Source: Chloroflexota bacterium (GTDB lineage Bacteria > Chloroflexota > UBA11872 > VXNJ01). Taken from it: a stretch of 38,388 bases of DNA. Within the stretch, counting starts at the first letter, position 1, and each line of letters opens with the position of its first letter. This document shows positions 30,202-38,388 of this stretch, one piece after another. The DNA lies in contig VXNJ01000011.1 in assembly GCA_009840625.1 (NCBI GenBank), positions 1-38,388 of the forward strand, read 5' to 3'. The notes under the pieces were generated by a model. That model did not search any database and was not told the origin of the DNA. It saw only the letters and a program-made list of their open reading frames with translations. A program made the translations under genes and the position numbers.

Positions 30202-31938
30202 GTGTCATCCGAGGAATTCAACGAACACGTACTCTTCGAACCGGAAGAGAATCCCCCGACCCTGATCGCGATCGGCGCCGGCATGCAGTCGGCGATGGTC
30301 ATCGTGGCCCCGATTGTTTTGACCGTCGTGATCGTGGTGCGGATCGCCGAGCAGTCGGCCGATTACCTGTCTTGGGCGGTGTTCGCGGCGCTGTTGATCA
30401 GCGGCGTTACCACGGTGATCCAGGCGGTTCGATTCGGATCAATTGGTTCCGGCCATGTGTTGATCATGGGGACTTCGGGGGCGTTCATTGCCGTATGCGT
30501 CGCCGCGCTGGTCGAAGGTGGACCGGCCCTGATGGCATCGCTGATCGTGGTCTCGTCGCTGATCCAATTTCTCCTGGCGTCGCGGCTGGCCCTATTGCGC
30601 CGCGTCTTTACCCCCGTAGTCGCAGGTACCGTGATCATGCTGATCGCGGTCACCGTAATGCCGATCGTGTTCGACACTGCGCGCAGCGTTCCGGCCGGGT
30701 CACCACCGGAATCCGGCCTGGTGACGGCGCTGGTGACCATCCTCGTGACCGTCGGATTGATTCTCAAAGCTCCGCCGGTACTCCGGCTCTGGTCGCCCAT
30801 CGTCGGCATATTCGTCGGATGCGCGGTCGCGGGCGCGTTCGGAATCTACGATGCGAACCTGATCCTCGACGCGCAGTGGATCGGCATCCCGGTGGCCTCG
30901 TGGCCAGGTTTCGATTTCGCGCTGGGCGAGGGTTTCTGGTTGCTTCTGCCGGCGTTCGTGGTCGTCACGCTGGTTGGCGCGATCGAGACCCTTGGCGACG
31001 GCGTGGCCATTCAACGGGTTTCGCGTCGCCGGCCCAAAGCCACCGACTTTCGCGTCGTGCAAGGCGCCCTGAACGCCGACGGAATCGGGAACCTGCTTTC
31101 GGGTTTGGCGGGAACCCTGCCCAACACGACCTACTCGACCAGCATTTCCCTGGCCGACGTTACCGGTGTCGGATCGCGCCGGGTGGGCGTGGTTATCGGG
31201 ATCGCACTTTTCGTGCTGGCGTTTTTCCCGAAAGCGGCCGCGGTGTTCATCGCCATTCCGAACCCGGTGGCGGCCGCCTACATGATCGTCTTCATCGCGC
31301 TGTTGTTCGTCCAGGGAATGCGGATCGTCGTCCGCGACGGGGTCGACCACCGCAAAGTGATCGTGGTGGGCCTGTCGTTCTGGCTCGGCGTGGGGTTCCA
31401 GAACGGCGCAATATTTCCCGATCAGGTCGGAGACGGGTTTTTTGCCGCCCTGTTCGCCAACGGGATGACCGCCGGCGCGATATCGGCCACGGTCATGATG
31501 GTGTTCATCGAGTTGACCGGCAGGCGCGGCAACCGTCTACGTACCAATCTCGACGAATCCTGTTATCCCGAAGTCGAGGACTTCCTGCGCCGCGTGGCCG
31601 ACCGCAGCGGCATGGGCGAGGTTACGACCGAACGGCTTGTTTCGGCAGGGGAAGAGACGCTGGCAATCCTGGTCCAGGCGGCCGAACAAGCCGGCGGCGA
31701 ATCCCGCCGGCTAAAGGTTTCAGCGCGGATTGACGGCGAGCGTACCGAAGTCGAATTCGTCACGGCGGCCGAGACCGAAAACGTCGAGGACAGAATCGCT
31801 TATCTCAGCGAGTTGCCGCCGATACCGGACGAACGCGAAATCTCTTTCCGATTGCTTTGCCATTACGCCGATTCGGTCCGGCACCAGAAGTACCACGCGT
31901 TGGACGTGATCGCGATCGGAGTTTCCGGGAAGCGCTAG
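30202..31938 (+). CDS. NCS2-family nucleobase permease with soluble C-terminal domain
   Basis: 578 residues. Residues 20-440 form an NCS2 (uracil/xanthine permease) core with about 12-14 membrane segments, the TM8 acidic residue in 'GAIETLGDG' (E262) and the family signature 'GNLLSGLAGTLPNTTYSTS' (296-314). Such carriers import uracil, xanthine or urate with protons. Residues about 455-575 are soluble and extra: 'FLRRVADRSGMGEVTTERLVSAGEETLAILVQ', then strands and 'HALDVIAIGV'. The helix-E-E-helix pattern resembles the start of GHKL/anti-sigma-factor-like ATPase domains, but without clear nucleotide boxes. The C-terminal role is unknown; regulation or assembly is a guess. GTG start at 30202 with only a weak ribosome-binding site. 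Confidence 0.88.
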   Translation: MSSEEFNEHVLFEPEENPPTLIAIGAGMQSAMVIVAPIVLTVVIVVRIAEQSADYLSWAVFAALLISGVTTVIQAVRFGSIGSGHVLIMGTSGAFIAVCVAALVEGGPALMASLIVVSSLIQFLLASRLALLRRVFTPVVAGTVIMLIAVTVMPIVFDTARSVPAGSPPESGLVTALVTILVTVGLILKAPPVLRLWSPIVGIFVGCAVAGAFGIYDANLILDAQWIGIPVASWPGFDFALGEGFWLLLPAFVVVTLVGAIETLGDGVAIQRVSRRRPKATDFRVVQGALNADGIGNLLSGLAGTLPNTTYSTSISLADVTGVGSRRVGVVIGIALFVLAFFPKAAAVFIAIPNPVAAAYMIVFIALLFVQGMRIVVRDGVDHRKVIVVGLSFWLGVGFQNGAIFPDQVGDGFFAALFANGMTAGAISATVMMVFIELTGRRGNRLRTNLDESCYPEVEDFLRRVADRSGMGEVTTERLVSAGEETLAILVQAAEQAGGESRRLKVSARIDGERTEVEFVTAAETENVEDRIAYLSELPPIPDEREISFRLLCHYADSVRHQKYHALDVIAIGVSGKR

Positions 31939-32112
31939 ACAATACGCACGCTGGCGGCGATCCCGGCCAGCACCCGGACCGCGATCGGATCTGGGAGCGG
32001 GATTCGGGTTGGGATCCGAATTGTTCCAGAAAATCGGCGGCGCCCCTACTGGGTCTTGCCCGGTAACCACCCCGGACCGGGAACTCTGCAGCGATTGCTC
32101 GCCGCAGTTAGT

Positions 32113-32496
32113 TCATCTTTGGGAAAGTTTGCGACTGACCGCGAATGCTGCCACCGCGTAAGCGGCGTCCACCGCCGGCCACCAGACCGCATGCGCGGTG
32201 TGCGCAATCTCGGTATCCGACCAGGTGCTGCAACCCCAGACCCAGAAAAAGGTCATGCCGAGGGCGATGGTGCCGTAGAAGGCCAGATCCTGTTCAATCT
32301 TCTTCCCGCCGGAAAAGTGCTCGTACGCGCTGAGCAGGAGCACGATCAGGATCCCTGCGGCCATCAGCCAGTGCAGGATGTCGCCCGGGGTACTGCCCCA
32401 CGAATCCGGGTAGGCGGCCACGGTGACCCGGTGAAGGACGACCAGAGCGCCGGTGATGAGGAGATAGATGGTTGCGACGATCTTCAATGAGTTCAT
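32113..32496 (-). CDS. hypothetical four-helix membrane protein
   Basis: 127 residues with four membrane segments: 'IVATIYLLITGALVVLH', 'LHWLMAAGILIVLLLSAYEHF', 'AFYGTIALGMTFFWVWG' and 'AVWWPAVDAAYAVAAFAV'. Several His and Trp lie near the membrane edges (HRV, LHW, HTAHAVWW). The start is secure: AGGAGG lies ten bases before the ATG. I know no function or family. It is convergent with the permease and stands alone. Confidence 0.75.
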   Translation of the reverse strand: MNSLKIVATIYLLITGALVVLHRVTVAAYPDSWGSTPGDILHWLMAAGILIVLLLSAYEHFSGGKKIEQDLAFYGTIALGMTFFWVWGCSTWSDTEIAHTAHAVWWPAVDAAYAVAAFAVSRKLSQR

Positions 32497-32682
32497 CGGT
32501 GAATGCCTCCTGCGGTCAGGCCTTTCCTAAGTTTTAGATATCGATTAAATCAGGTTGCTGACACCGGCGTAGTTCGCCCTGCCAATTGACCCGCTGTCGG
32601 CGTTGCTCTCTCCCCGTCAACCCTTGGCCGATAGTCCCTTAGGTCGCACGCCCGTATTGCTGCCAATTTGCAGCGCCGGCGC

Positions 32683-34065
32683 TTACAGGTCCGCCCGGTT
32701 GCGGATGGCGTCCAGGCTATCGCGTACCAGTACTTCGCCGTCGCGGAATACTTCCCGCAGAACGTCTGGTTCGGAGTTTTCGCAAATTCCCACCGTTCTA
32801 AATCCCTTGCCCGTCCGCACCAATTTCAGCGCTCCGGACTTGGAATTCTTGGCCGGGTCAGACGCCGGGCGTTTGAAAACGTCGCGCTGGACCCCGGCTA
32901 CCTGGACCCAGTTGCATTTGAGCGCAAACCGCAGAGTATCGCGGTCGCAGTCCTGCAGCAACCCGCCACCGCTGCCGAAGACCATGTTGTCCATCGACCA
33001 ACCGGCACCCGTGATCGCGTCGCACAGCCCCGGCAGCGAATGTCGCGTGATGCCGTCACCCTGGATCAGACGCACGTGATCCGGCAACACCTTGTAGCCC
33101 TTCCCGTTGACGCTATGCCCGAATTGCTCCCCCAAGATCGAAAGGCATTCGACCACGACGCGCTCCGGTTCGCCGGAATCTGGTCGCACCACCAGAGTTC
33201 GCTCCCGGTTGTCGGCGACCTCGTCCCGCAATTCCCGGCCCCATAGCTGCCGGCAGGCCTCGAATATGTTCCAGGAATCGCTGACCACCGCGACCGTGCC
33301 GGAGTGGAACCGGTCCAGGATGTGCCGGTAGGCGTCAAGTTCGCCGTCCTCGCCCCACGCGGTGATCGTCGAGTGCTCGGCCGCCGGGACCGAATACCCC
33401 GGCTCTTCGGCGGCGTAGTGCGCCATCAGCAGTCGCAGTCCGGCAATCGTGTCCGTGCCCTTGAAGTTCACCAGGTGGGCGGCGCCGCCGAGGGCGGCCG
33501 ATTCCGAACTGCTGGAACCACGGTACCCGAAGTCGTGCAGCATGAAGGCCAGGTTGTCCGGATTGCCCGATTTCTCAAGCGCCGATTTCAACGTCCGTTT
33601 CTGCTCGCGGCTGATGGTGGCCACCGTGCAGGGATACCAAAGCTGCACAAGCAGCGTCTCAAGGTGGTTGGTCAGCCAGGCGCAATCGGGGTCGGTGTTT
33701 TCGATCGTAAACAGCACGTTCGATTCGGGAATTACGCTGCCCTCCGGGGCAGCCCTGATGCTGACCGGCAAGCGGCCGTCGTGCGCGCTCACGACGTGCT
33801 CCCAGCCCCGACGATTGAAGAGCTCCTGACCGAAGTGCCACCGGCACAGGTCCTCGGCCTCGTCGATCATCGCCGGCGTAACCCGGTGGGCACCGGAAAG
33901 GTGCTCGTCCATAAGGTACTGGAGCCCGAAGAAGACGCAATACGGGTATTCCCCGCCGGCCCGCGACTCGAAGTACGACGAGACCACCTCGGTCCCCGGC
34001 TGGTACATCGCGTGATGTGATTGCTTGTAACTGTCCGTCGCGAGGATGATGTTGTCGGAGATCAT
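32683..34065 (-). CDS. nadV: nicotinamide phosphoribosyltransferase
   Basis: 460 residues, full length for the NAMPT/NadV family (human about 490). It joins nicotinamide and phosphoribosyl pyrophosphate to give NMN, salvaging NAD without deamidation. The evidence is 'ILATDSYKQSHHAMYQPGTEVVSSYFESR' at the start, 'LHDFGYRGSSSSESA' (D178, matching human D219), 'PAAEHSTITAWGEDGE' with the phospho-acceptor H231 (matching human H247), and 'VVRPDSGEP' and 'GSGGGLLQ' for phosphate binding. Most bacteria use the deamidating NadA/PncA route; NAMPT is scattered in bacteria and common in phages, which suggests horizontal spread. No other NAD gene is nearby. The ATG at 34065 has no clear ribosome-binding site. 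Confidence 0.95.
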   Translation of the reverse strand: MISDNIILATDSYKQSHHAMYQPGTEVVSSYFESRAGGEYPYCVFFGLQYLMDEHLSGAHRVTPAMIDEAEDLCRWHFGQELFNRRGWEHVVSAHDGRLPVSIRAAPEGSVIPESNVLFTIENTDPDCAWLTNHLETLLVQLWYPCTVATISREQKRTLKSALEKSGNPDNLAFMLHDFGYRGSSSSESAALGGAAHLVNFKGTDTIAGLRLLMAHYAAEEPGYSVPAAEHSTITAWGEDGELDAYRHILDRFHSGTVAVVSDSWNIFEACRQLWGRELRDEVADNRERTLVVRPDSGEPERVVVECLSILGEQFGHSVNGKGYKVLPDHVRLIQGDGITRHSLPGLCDAITGAGWSMDNMVFGSGGGLLQDCDRDTLRFALKCNWVQVAGVQRDVFKRPASDPAKNSKSGALKLVRTGKGFRTVGICENSEPDVLREVFRDGEVLVRDSLDAIRNRADL

Positions 34066-34249
34066 TTACGATTCATTTTGATGGCGGCTGCCACTAGTTG
34101 CTGTACGCTCCCGGCCGACTACATTTCACCGTTACGCTACTTCCCTGGCCAGGCACGCTTGGCATCAACGACGCAGCGTGACCACGTTCGGCCGGTTCCG
34201 CTGCAAGTCAGTGACCATTTCCACAGTTTCACCGGACAAATCCGGCTGA

Positions 34250-34604
34250 TCCCACGGCGTTGGGGATTACGCTGGTAACCGCAATTCCGTTTGCGTCATA
34301 GACGCGGACGGGGAGATTGCGTTTTGCGGTTCAAACTGGTGGAACGGCAGGTTTCCGGCAATCGAACCCTACGCGGCGGTGAGTTCCGGTGGCGATTCTT
34401 CGCGCAGGTTGCGTCGCGATGATTGGCAGTCTCCTGGGCAGCGGAATTCCTGGGCCGCGTTATCCATCCAAGAGAGGAGCGTTTGCTTCGATTGCGGTCG
34501 GCGACAGATATACCTGTGGGGTGCGAACGAACGTTAACGTGGATTGTCGGGGCGAGGTGAAAGAAGGCCAAGGTTTGTCGGTACGCCAAAAGTCCCCTGG
34601 CTAG
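34250..34604 (+). pseudogene. decayed RCC1-repeat protein gene
   Basis: In one frame from about 34250: 'VGDYAGNRNSVCVIDADGEIAFCGSNWW', 'YAAVSSGGDSS', 'DDWQSPGQRN'. In another frame (34389-34604): 'FASIAVGDRYTCGVRTNVNVDCRGEVKEGQG'. These match successive RCC1-like blades, whose consensus has ASI-G--HTCG-R-DG-V-CWG. Stops upstream, a frame change between blades, Cys/Trp losses (R for C, R for W) and missing ends show a broken gene. RCC1-type repeat proteins are usually exported and numerous in Chloroflexota; this one is a short remnant between intact genes. Confidence 0.55.
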
Positions 34605-34655
34605 ATTCGCCGGCGATCCGGGTTGCGACGCCGAGGGCGCTTGACAGCGCTCGGC

Positions 34656-36605
34656 CTAGCGGATCCCTACCGCGGCCAGCCCGGAACCGGTCCAAATGAT
34701 CACGATGTTGTCAGCTGCCGTCATCAGTAGAGGATCATCACTCAACTTGTCGGGGTCATCGTCCCAAGTCCATGAGTATTGCCAAAGCCGGGAAGATAAA
34801 TCGCCGTCGAATGCGGCGACCTCGCCGTCAGGCACTTCGTAGATGATGTTCGCCCGGCGGATGAATTGAGGACCGCGTCGAACGCTGCCCGGTTCCGTGT
34901 CCCTGGTCCACAATTCCATCCCCGAGCCGGCTTCGACCAGGACGACTCGGTTCCCCGATTCAAGTCGCAATCCCCCCACTCCTGGCCAGATGCGCGCGGA
35001 ATACCCTTCGAGGTCTTCGCACCAAAGAACGTTCCCCGAGCCCATTTCGAGGACGCAGAAGCCCTCCGGATGGGGAAAGGTCGGATACGTGCCGGGGATG
35101 TGTGGCTCAAAGGTGTGGACCACGGCGACGCCTTCGAACAGGAAGTGAATCCTCACATCCATTCCGGGAAACCGGAACGACCAGCTCGGCTCCCCCGTTT
35201 TGGCGCTAAACGCCACGATCGAATCACCTGATTCGGCGACCACGTTTCCGGCGCTTGGTCCTTGCAGCTGACGCAAACCGGAAAACTGCTTTTGCCAGAC
35301 CGTGGCCCCGCTGGTCAGGTCAATCGCGGTCACGAGGCCGAGGTGCTCGGACAACCAGACGCCGTCCGAGGGCCGTTTCGTGAACCCGGGCGTCCGGGCC
35401 TCCCATAACTTCCTGCCCGTCGCCAAATCCAATCCGATGCGCGGATATGCCGCGATGACAAGGATGTTCTGCCAGATATGAATCCGCTGGAACCACTGAC
35501 TGGAGATTTCTCGGAAGTGCCAGAACTTTTCACCGGTCCGAAGGTCCAAAGCCATCACCTCGGTTATCGGCGTCGGCCTCCCGTTGGCCGGTCGGGGTTC
35601 GCTGTATTTGCGCAGGTAAACCACACCGCTGGAAATCTCGTACTTGAAGTTCGATCGCACCCCAGGGTCGGCGACTCCCCAAAGGAGTTGCCCGCTCCGA
35701 ACGTCCAGGGCGCGAATCTCCGAGTCGCCTAGGCGAACAATCGCCACGCCTTCGTCGATCACCACTCGGTAATGTGAGTGCGGGTAGTTGTGCTCGGGCA
35801 GAGGATATTCCCAAAGGAGTCTTGAATCTCCGTCGCCTGAATGACCCTCGACCGCGCGTTCGGTCGCGATTTCGGGTGGTTGCCCGGGTAGAACGGCGTT
35901 CTCCGGCCACAACCCCAATGCTTTTGCTTCTTCCCCACCGTTGGCGACCGTCACCGCGCCCGCGTCGGCCCAGGGCACATCTTCGGTCCAGAGCTGCAAG
36001 ACCGCCCTTTGCAGACGGATCGTGCGCAGCAGACCGTCGCCGTATTCGCGCACCCGGGACTGAGGAAGCCCGAACCAGCGAAGGGGGTCGGCCACGCTTT
36101 CGTAGCTGGCGCGCAGGGCCGGTTCGGCGTCCATCAATGCGATGCGGCGCTCTGATATTTCGTCGAATGAAAGCCCCTCTTCATCGAACTGCTCTTGGGG
36201 TGGAATCAATCGGGATTCGAGCGCATCGTCGAATCCCAGCCGATTCAGGTCGTCGAACACGTTGATGAATTCGACTCTTGCGGTGTCGGCCCTCCACTGA
36301 AAAGCCGCCTTTTGAAATACCTGGGTGACGAATCCGTCCCACCGGAAGCGGCGCGAGACCGGATAACCCACCGACTGGATCCCGCCGAATTGGCGAAACG
36401 CGGTCCAAAAGAGCGCATCCGAATCATCGAGAACCGCATAACCGTCCAGCGGATCGGGGGTATCCCCGCCGGTTTGCGTGAAGAACCACCCGCCGGCGAC
36501 CGGAAAATCGGCCGATTGTGACTTGGCATCAGGGGTCACGAACCCGGCCAGCGACACAGCGGCCAGAACCACCAGTGCCATCCGGCGAAGTGCACGACCC
36601 TTCAT
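34656..36605 (-). CDS. exported PQQ-like beta-propeller protein
   Basis: 649 residues with a Sec signal (about 1-30, 'MALVVLAAVSLAGFVTPDAKS'). An N-terminal domain (about 35-120) contains 'AGGWFFTQTGG', 'LDGYAVLDDSDALFWTAFRQFGG' and 'VGYPVSRRFRWDGFVTQVFQKAAFQW', seen repeatedly at the start of exported Chloroflexota proteins. From about 255 a beta-propeller follows with repeats of the form 'IRALDVRSGQLLWGVADPG', 'VMALDLRTGEKFWHFREI', 'GLDLATGRKLWEARTPG', 'AIDLTSGATVWQKQFSG', 'AFSAKTGEPSWSFRFPG'. These are BamB/PQQ-type blades (A-D--TG---W), but the metal and PQQ ligands of true quinoprotein dehydrogenases are not evident, so a structural or binding role is more likely. Intact. Confidence 0.88.
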   Translation of the reverse strand: MKGRALRRMALVVLAAVSLAGFVTPDAKSQSADFPVAGGWFFTQTGGDTPDPLDGYAVLDDSDALFWTAFRQFGGIQSVGYPVSRRFRWDGFVTQVFQKAAFQWRADTARVEFINVFDDLNRLGFDDALESRLIPPQEQFDEEGLSFDEISERRIALMDAEPALRASYESVADPLRWFGLPQSRVREYGDGLLRTIRLQRAVLQLWTEDVPWADAGAVTVANGGEEAKALGLWPENAVLPGQPPEIATERAVEGHSGDGDSRLLWEYPLPEHNYPHSHYRVVIDEGVAIVRLGDSEIRALDVRSGQLLWGVADPGVRSNFKYEISSGVVYLRKYSEPRPANGRPTPITEVMALDLRTGEKFWHFREISSQWFQRIHIWQNILVIAAYPRIGLDLATGRKLWEARTPGFTKRPSDGVWLSEHLGLVTAIDLTSGATVWQKQFSGLRQLQGPSAGNVVAESGDSIVAFSAKTGEPSWSFRFPGMDVRIHFLFEGVAVVHTFEPHIPGTYPTFPHPEGFCVLEMGSGNVLWCEDLEGYSARIWPGVGGLRLESGNRVVLVEAGSGMELWTRDTEPGSVRRGPQFIRRANIIYEVPDGEVAAFDGDLSSRLWQYSWTWDDDPDKLSDDPLLMTAADNIVIIWTGSGLAAVGIR

Positions 36606-36893
36606 GGACCTGCCAATCCGCGAGAGTCCGCCCTCAAACTGGTTGAAATCCGGGTCAACCAGGCCATCATCGGCGGCCGTTGATGGGCCAAATCGCGTAA
36701 CGCCATGACACGAATTTGGGACTGATTTGAGGGTTCACCCCAATTGATTGAGGGAACCGCCATTAACCCCGTTGGGGTTCGCGCTGCAATCGGCCGGCGA
36801 CAGGCAATAGCCGGTTCCAGCAGCCGGAATCTGGATCGGGGTTCTGGCGGGTGCGTGCAATCCAGTGGTAACCGAGCGTGGATAGGGCCGAAT
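36606..36893. other. intergenic with a short hairpin
   Basis: Between the binding-protein stop (36894) and the PQQ-propeller gene start. It holds a perfect 6-bp hairpin (AACCCC GTT GGGGTT, 36765-36779) that might help terminate the binding-protein transcript, but there is no T-run. No gene seen. Confidence 0.4.
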
Positions 36894-38388
36894 TCAAGCG
36901 ATGATCTCCGCGACTTCGCGATCCATGCCGCGCAGGGCTTCATCGACCGAAAGTTGACCGAGGGCCGATTGCTCCACCCAGCGGCTCATCGCGGGTTCAA
37001 TTGCGAAGTGCTCAGGTGCGATCAGTCGGGATTGAGCGTATCTCGTGTTGTCGGCAAGCGACCGCCACGGGTCGGATTCGAACAGTGGAAAAACCGCCGC
37101 GGCCCCTCGGCAGGGCAGAAAGCGGTTCGGGAAGATGTTGATGTCGTAGTTGGGACCTGGCGATGAGAAGTATTTGATGGTCTCAAATGCCGCGTCGTGA
37201 TGTCGCCGCCACCGCGACGCCATGTATTTGTCGACGTAGAGTTGCATCCCTCTTTGACTGGGGCCCTGAAGCGGTGGGCCGACACTCAGATCCGCGAATA
37301 CGAACGGAGCGTTCTGCTCGCACGCGGTGACGTCGCGCGGCCAGAGCAGCTGCATTGCTACGCGGCCGGCGCAAAAAGCGTGCAGGTTGACGATGCTTGA
37401 CTTCATTCCATCAATTGGCATCGACCGGTCAGTCAGTCCGTGCAGCACGTGCTGGGAGAGGGCGAGATGACCTTCGGGTGTGTCATTGGTTGGCCTCGAC
37501 AGGTCGGCGTTGAAGGGCCTGCCGCCGGCTTGAATGAGCCAGTCTTCATAAACCTGGGTGTGATGGTGCAGATTGATGCCTGACTGTTCGAAGAATTCGC
37601 GGTCGTCTCTTATGGTCAGCCTGCGGGCAGATTCATTGAGTTCTTCCCAGGTGCTCGGCGGTTCGGGTTGCAACCCCGCAGCTTCAAATCTGGAAGGTCT
37701 AAAAACGACCGATCCGCGGTGATACGTGTTGAGGGGGATCCCGTAGACGTGGCCTTGGTAGGTGACATCTTCAACCGCGTTCGGGTAGAAGTCGGGCCAC
37801 TGATCCCACTGCGCCACGTAATCGTCGAGTTCAAGAACGTAATCGTAGGCCACCAGAGATGGGATCCACGTACTTTTGCCGTACCAGACATCCGCATTCG
37901 GAGCCGGCAATTCGCCCGACGTCGGCAATTTGAAGGAGAAATCGAACTCGATGTTGATTCCGGTCAATTCCGCAAATTTCGCAGCTTCGGCGCGAAGCGC
38001 TTGTCGGGTGGCGGGATATGGATCGACGTAGCTGAAATCGATGATCGTACCCGCAAACGGTCTTGGCGGCGGCTGGTCATCCATTGAGTCTTGAGGGGTC
38101 GCAACCGGTACCGCCGGGGGCGGCCCTGGTTCCTCTTCGGCCGACGATTCAAGCGGATTTGTTTCCGGATCCGACTCGACCGGCGTTTCAGTCCGGGTCG
38201 GCGTGGGCTCGGCTTCGGCGGGCGGTTCGGTCGGGGCCACCTCGACCGGCGTTTCAGTCGGGGTCGGCGTGGGCTCGGCTTCGGCCGGCGGGTCGGCGGG
38301 CGGTTCGGTCGGGGCCACCTCGACCGGCGTTTCAGTCGGGGTCGGCGTGGGCTCGGCTTCGGCCGGCGGGTCGGCGGGCGGTTCGGTC
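36894..38388 (-). CDS. family 1 extracellular solute-binding protein (partial)
   Basis: The frame is open to the right edge, so the start and signal lie outside. The visible 498 codons comprise a Pro/Thr/Glu-rich linker (TPTPTETPVE, APTEPPA) of at least 75 residues and a MalE-like sugar-binding fold: 'IIDFSYVDPYPATRQALRAEAAKFAELTGINIEF', 'VYGIPLNTYHRGSVVFRPSRFEAAGLQPEPPSTWEEL', 'ILVVKY'-type helix replaced by 'ETIKYFSSPGPNYDIN', and 'AMSRWVEQSALGQLSVDEALRGMDREV' at the end. Family 1 proteins deliver oligosaccharides to ABC importers. No permease is visible on the downstream side. A low-complexity linker between anchor and domain is typical for such proteins in Chloroflexota and some actinobacteria. 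Confidence 0.88.
   Translation of the reverse strand, partial: TEPPADPPAEAEPTPTPTETPVEVAPTEPPADPPAEAEPTPTPTETPVEVAPTEPPAEAEPTPTRTETPVESDPETNPLESSAEEEPGPPPAVPVATPQDSMDDQPPPRPFAGTIIDFSYVDPYPATRQALRAEAAKFAELTGINIEFDFSFKLPTSGELPAPNADVWYGKSTWIPSLVAYDYVLELDDYVAQWDQWPDFYPNAVEDVTYQGHVYGIPLNTYHRGSVVFRPSRFEAAGLQPEPPSTWEELNESARRLTIRDDREFFEQSGINLHHHTQVYEDWLIQAGGRPFNADLSRPTNDTPEGHLALSQHVLHGLTDRSMPIDGMKSSIVNLHAFCAGRVAMQLLWPRDVTACEQNAPFVFADLSVGPPLQGPSQRGMQLYVDKYMASRWRRHHDAAFETIKYFSSPGPNYDINIFPNRFLPCRGAAAVFPLFESDPWRSLADNTRYAQSRLIAPEHFAIEPAMSRWVEQSALGQLSVDEALRGMDREVAEIIA
38221..38388 (-). repeat. 78-bp in-frame tandem repeat in the linker
   Basis: The sequence repeats with an exact period of 78 bp (26 codons): copies begin at 38221, 38299 and 38377, the last one cut by the window edge. 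A shortened copy (about 12 bases less) precedes them. Each unit encodes a Pro/Glu/Ala/Thr stretch of the linker. The copies are base-identical, which implies recent expansion and likely length variation between strains. Confidence 0.85.

Noticed and set aside
30372-31733. 453-codon open frame inside the permease gene in another phase
   Set aside because: Arg-rich alternate frame of GC-rich DNA; the permease frame has membrane helices and the NCS2 signature.
1-38388. CRISPR arrays, tRNA or rRNA genes, insertion sequences
   Set aside because: No regularly spaced repeats of CRISPR type, no tRNA-like TTCRA arms with acceptor pairing, no rRNA signature and no transposase motifs were found by eye; short or degenerate elements could be missed.

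Overview
The window looks like bacterial chromosome, most probably from an uncultured, high-GC member of the Chloroflexota (Dehalococcoidia/SAR202-like). This assignment is an inference. It rests on intron-free, tightly packed genes, Sec and lipobox signals, a one-piece GAF-PAS-kinase-receiver-winged-helix regulator, a PQQ-propeller protein with a 'VGYPVSRRF' N-terminal domain, and Pro/Thr-rich linkers on a secreted binding protein. No rRNA, tRNA, CRISPR array or transposase was found.

Region 1 (about 1-8.3 kb) is visibly poorer in GC than the rest and resembles a defence island. It holds an OLD/RecF-like AAA ATPase followed by a TOPRIM-like DUF4276 protein, two HEPN-like proteins, a UvrD-type helicase, and a VapBC toxin-antitoxin pair with a clear operator palindrome. 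An imperfect 20-bp direct repeat (18/20) lies at 492 and 7548. From 8.3 to 9.8 kb there is a decayed stretch with a broken pyridoxamine-oxidase-like gene, an intact VOC protein and a possible 35-residue peptide gene.

Region 2 (9.8-22.1 kb) is GC-rich core-like DNA. Two periplasmic binding proteins of the branched-chain amino acid type and a large secreted protein frame the most striking part of the window: a minus-strand cluster (18184 down to 14552) of a Rieske sterol/steroid oxygenase, a sterol C24-methyltransferase (ERG6/SMT type) and a C24(28) sterol reductase (ERG4 type). ERG6 and ERG4 chemistry are consecutive on the sterol side chain: methylation creates a delta24(28) methylene group and ERG4 reduces it. 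The Rieske enzyme resembles DAF-36/Neverland cholesterol 7-desaturases and KshA. Together they could turn a delta24 sterol into a 24-methyl sterol with a modified nucleus. No squalene epoxidase or oxidosqualene cyclase is present here, so the sterol is either made by genes elsewhere or taken from the environment or a host. Two tiny membrane proteins follow the cluster, and a cis-prenyltransferase gene with a structured leader lies beyond it.

Region 3 (22.1-29.1 kb) is a surface and signalling block: a Gly/Glu-rich lipoprotein with three repeated domains, an OmpR-type response regulator whose ribosome-binding site lies inside a perfect 26-bp palindrome, its histidine kinase, and the 800-residue kinase/regulator fusion.

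Region 4 (29.1-38.4 kb) holds an NCS2 purine/pyrimidine permease with an unusual soluble C-terminal domain, nicotinamide phosphoribosyltransferase, a decayed RCC1-repeat gene, a secreted PQQ-propeller protein, and a family 1 solute-binding protein that runs off the right edge in the middle of a 78-bp tandem repeat.
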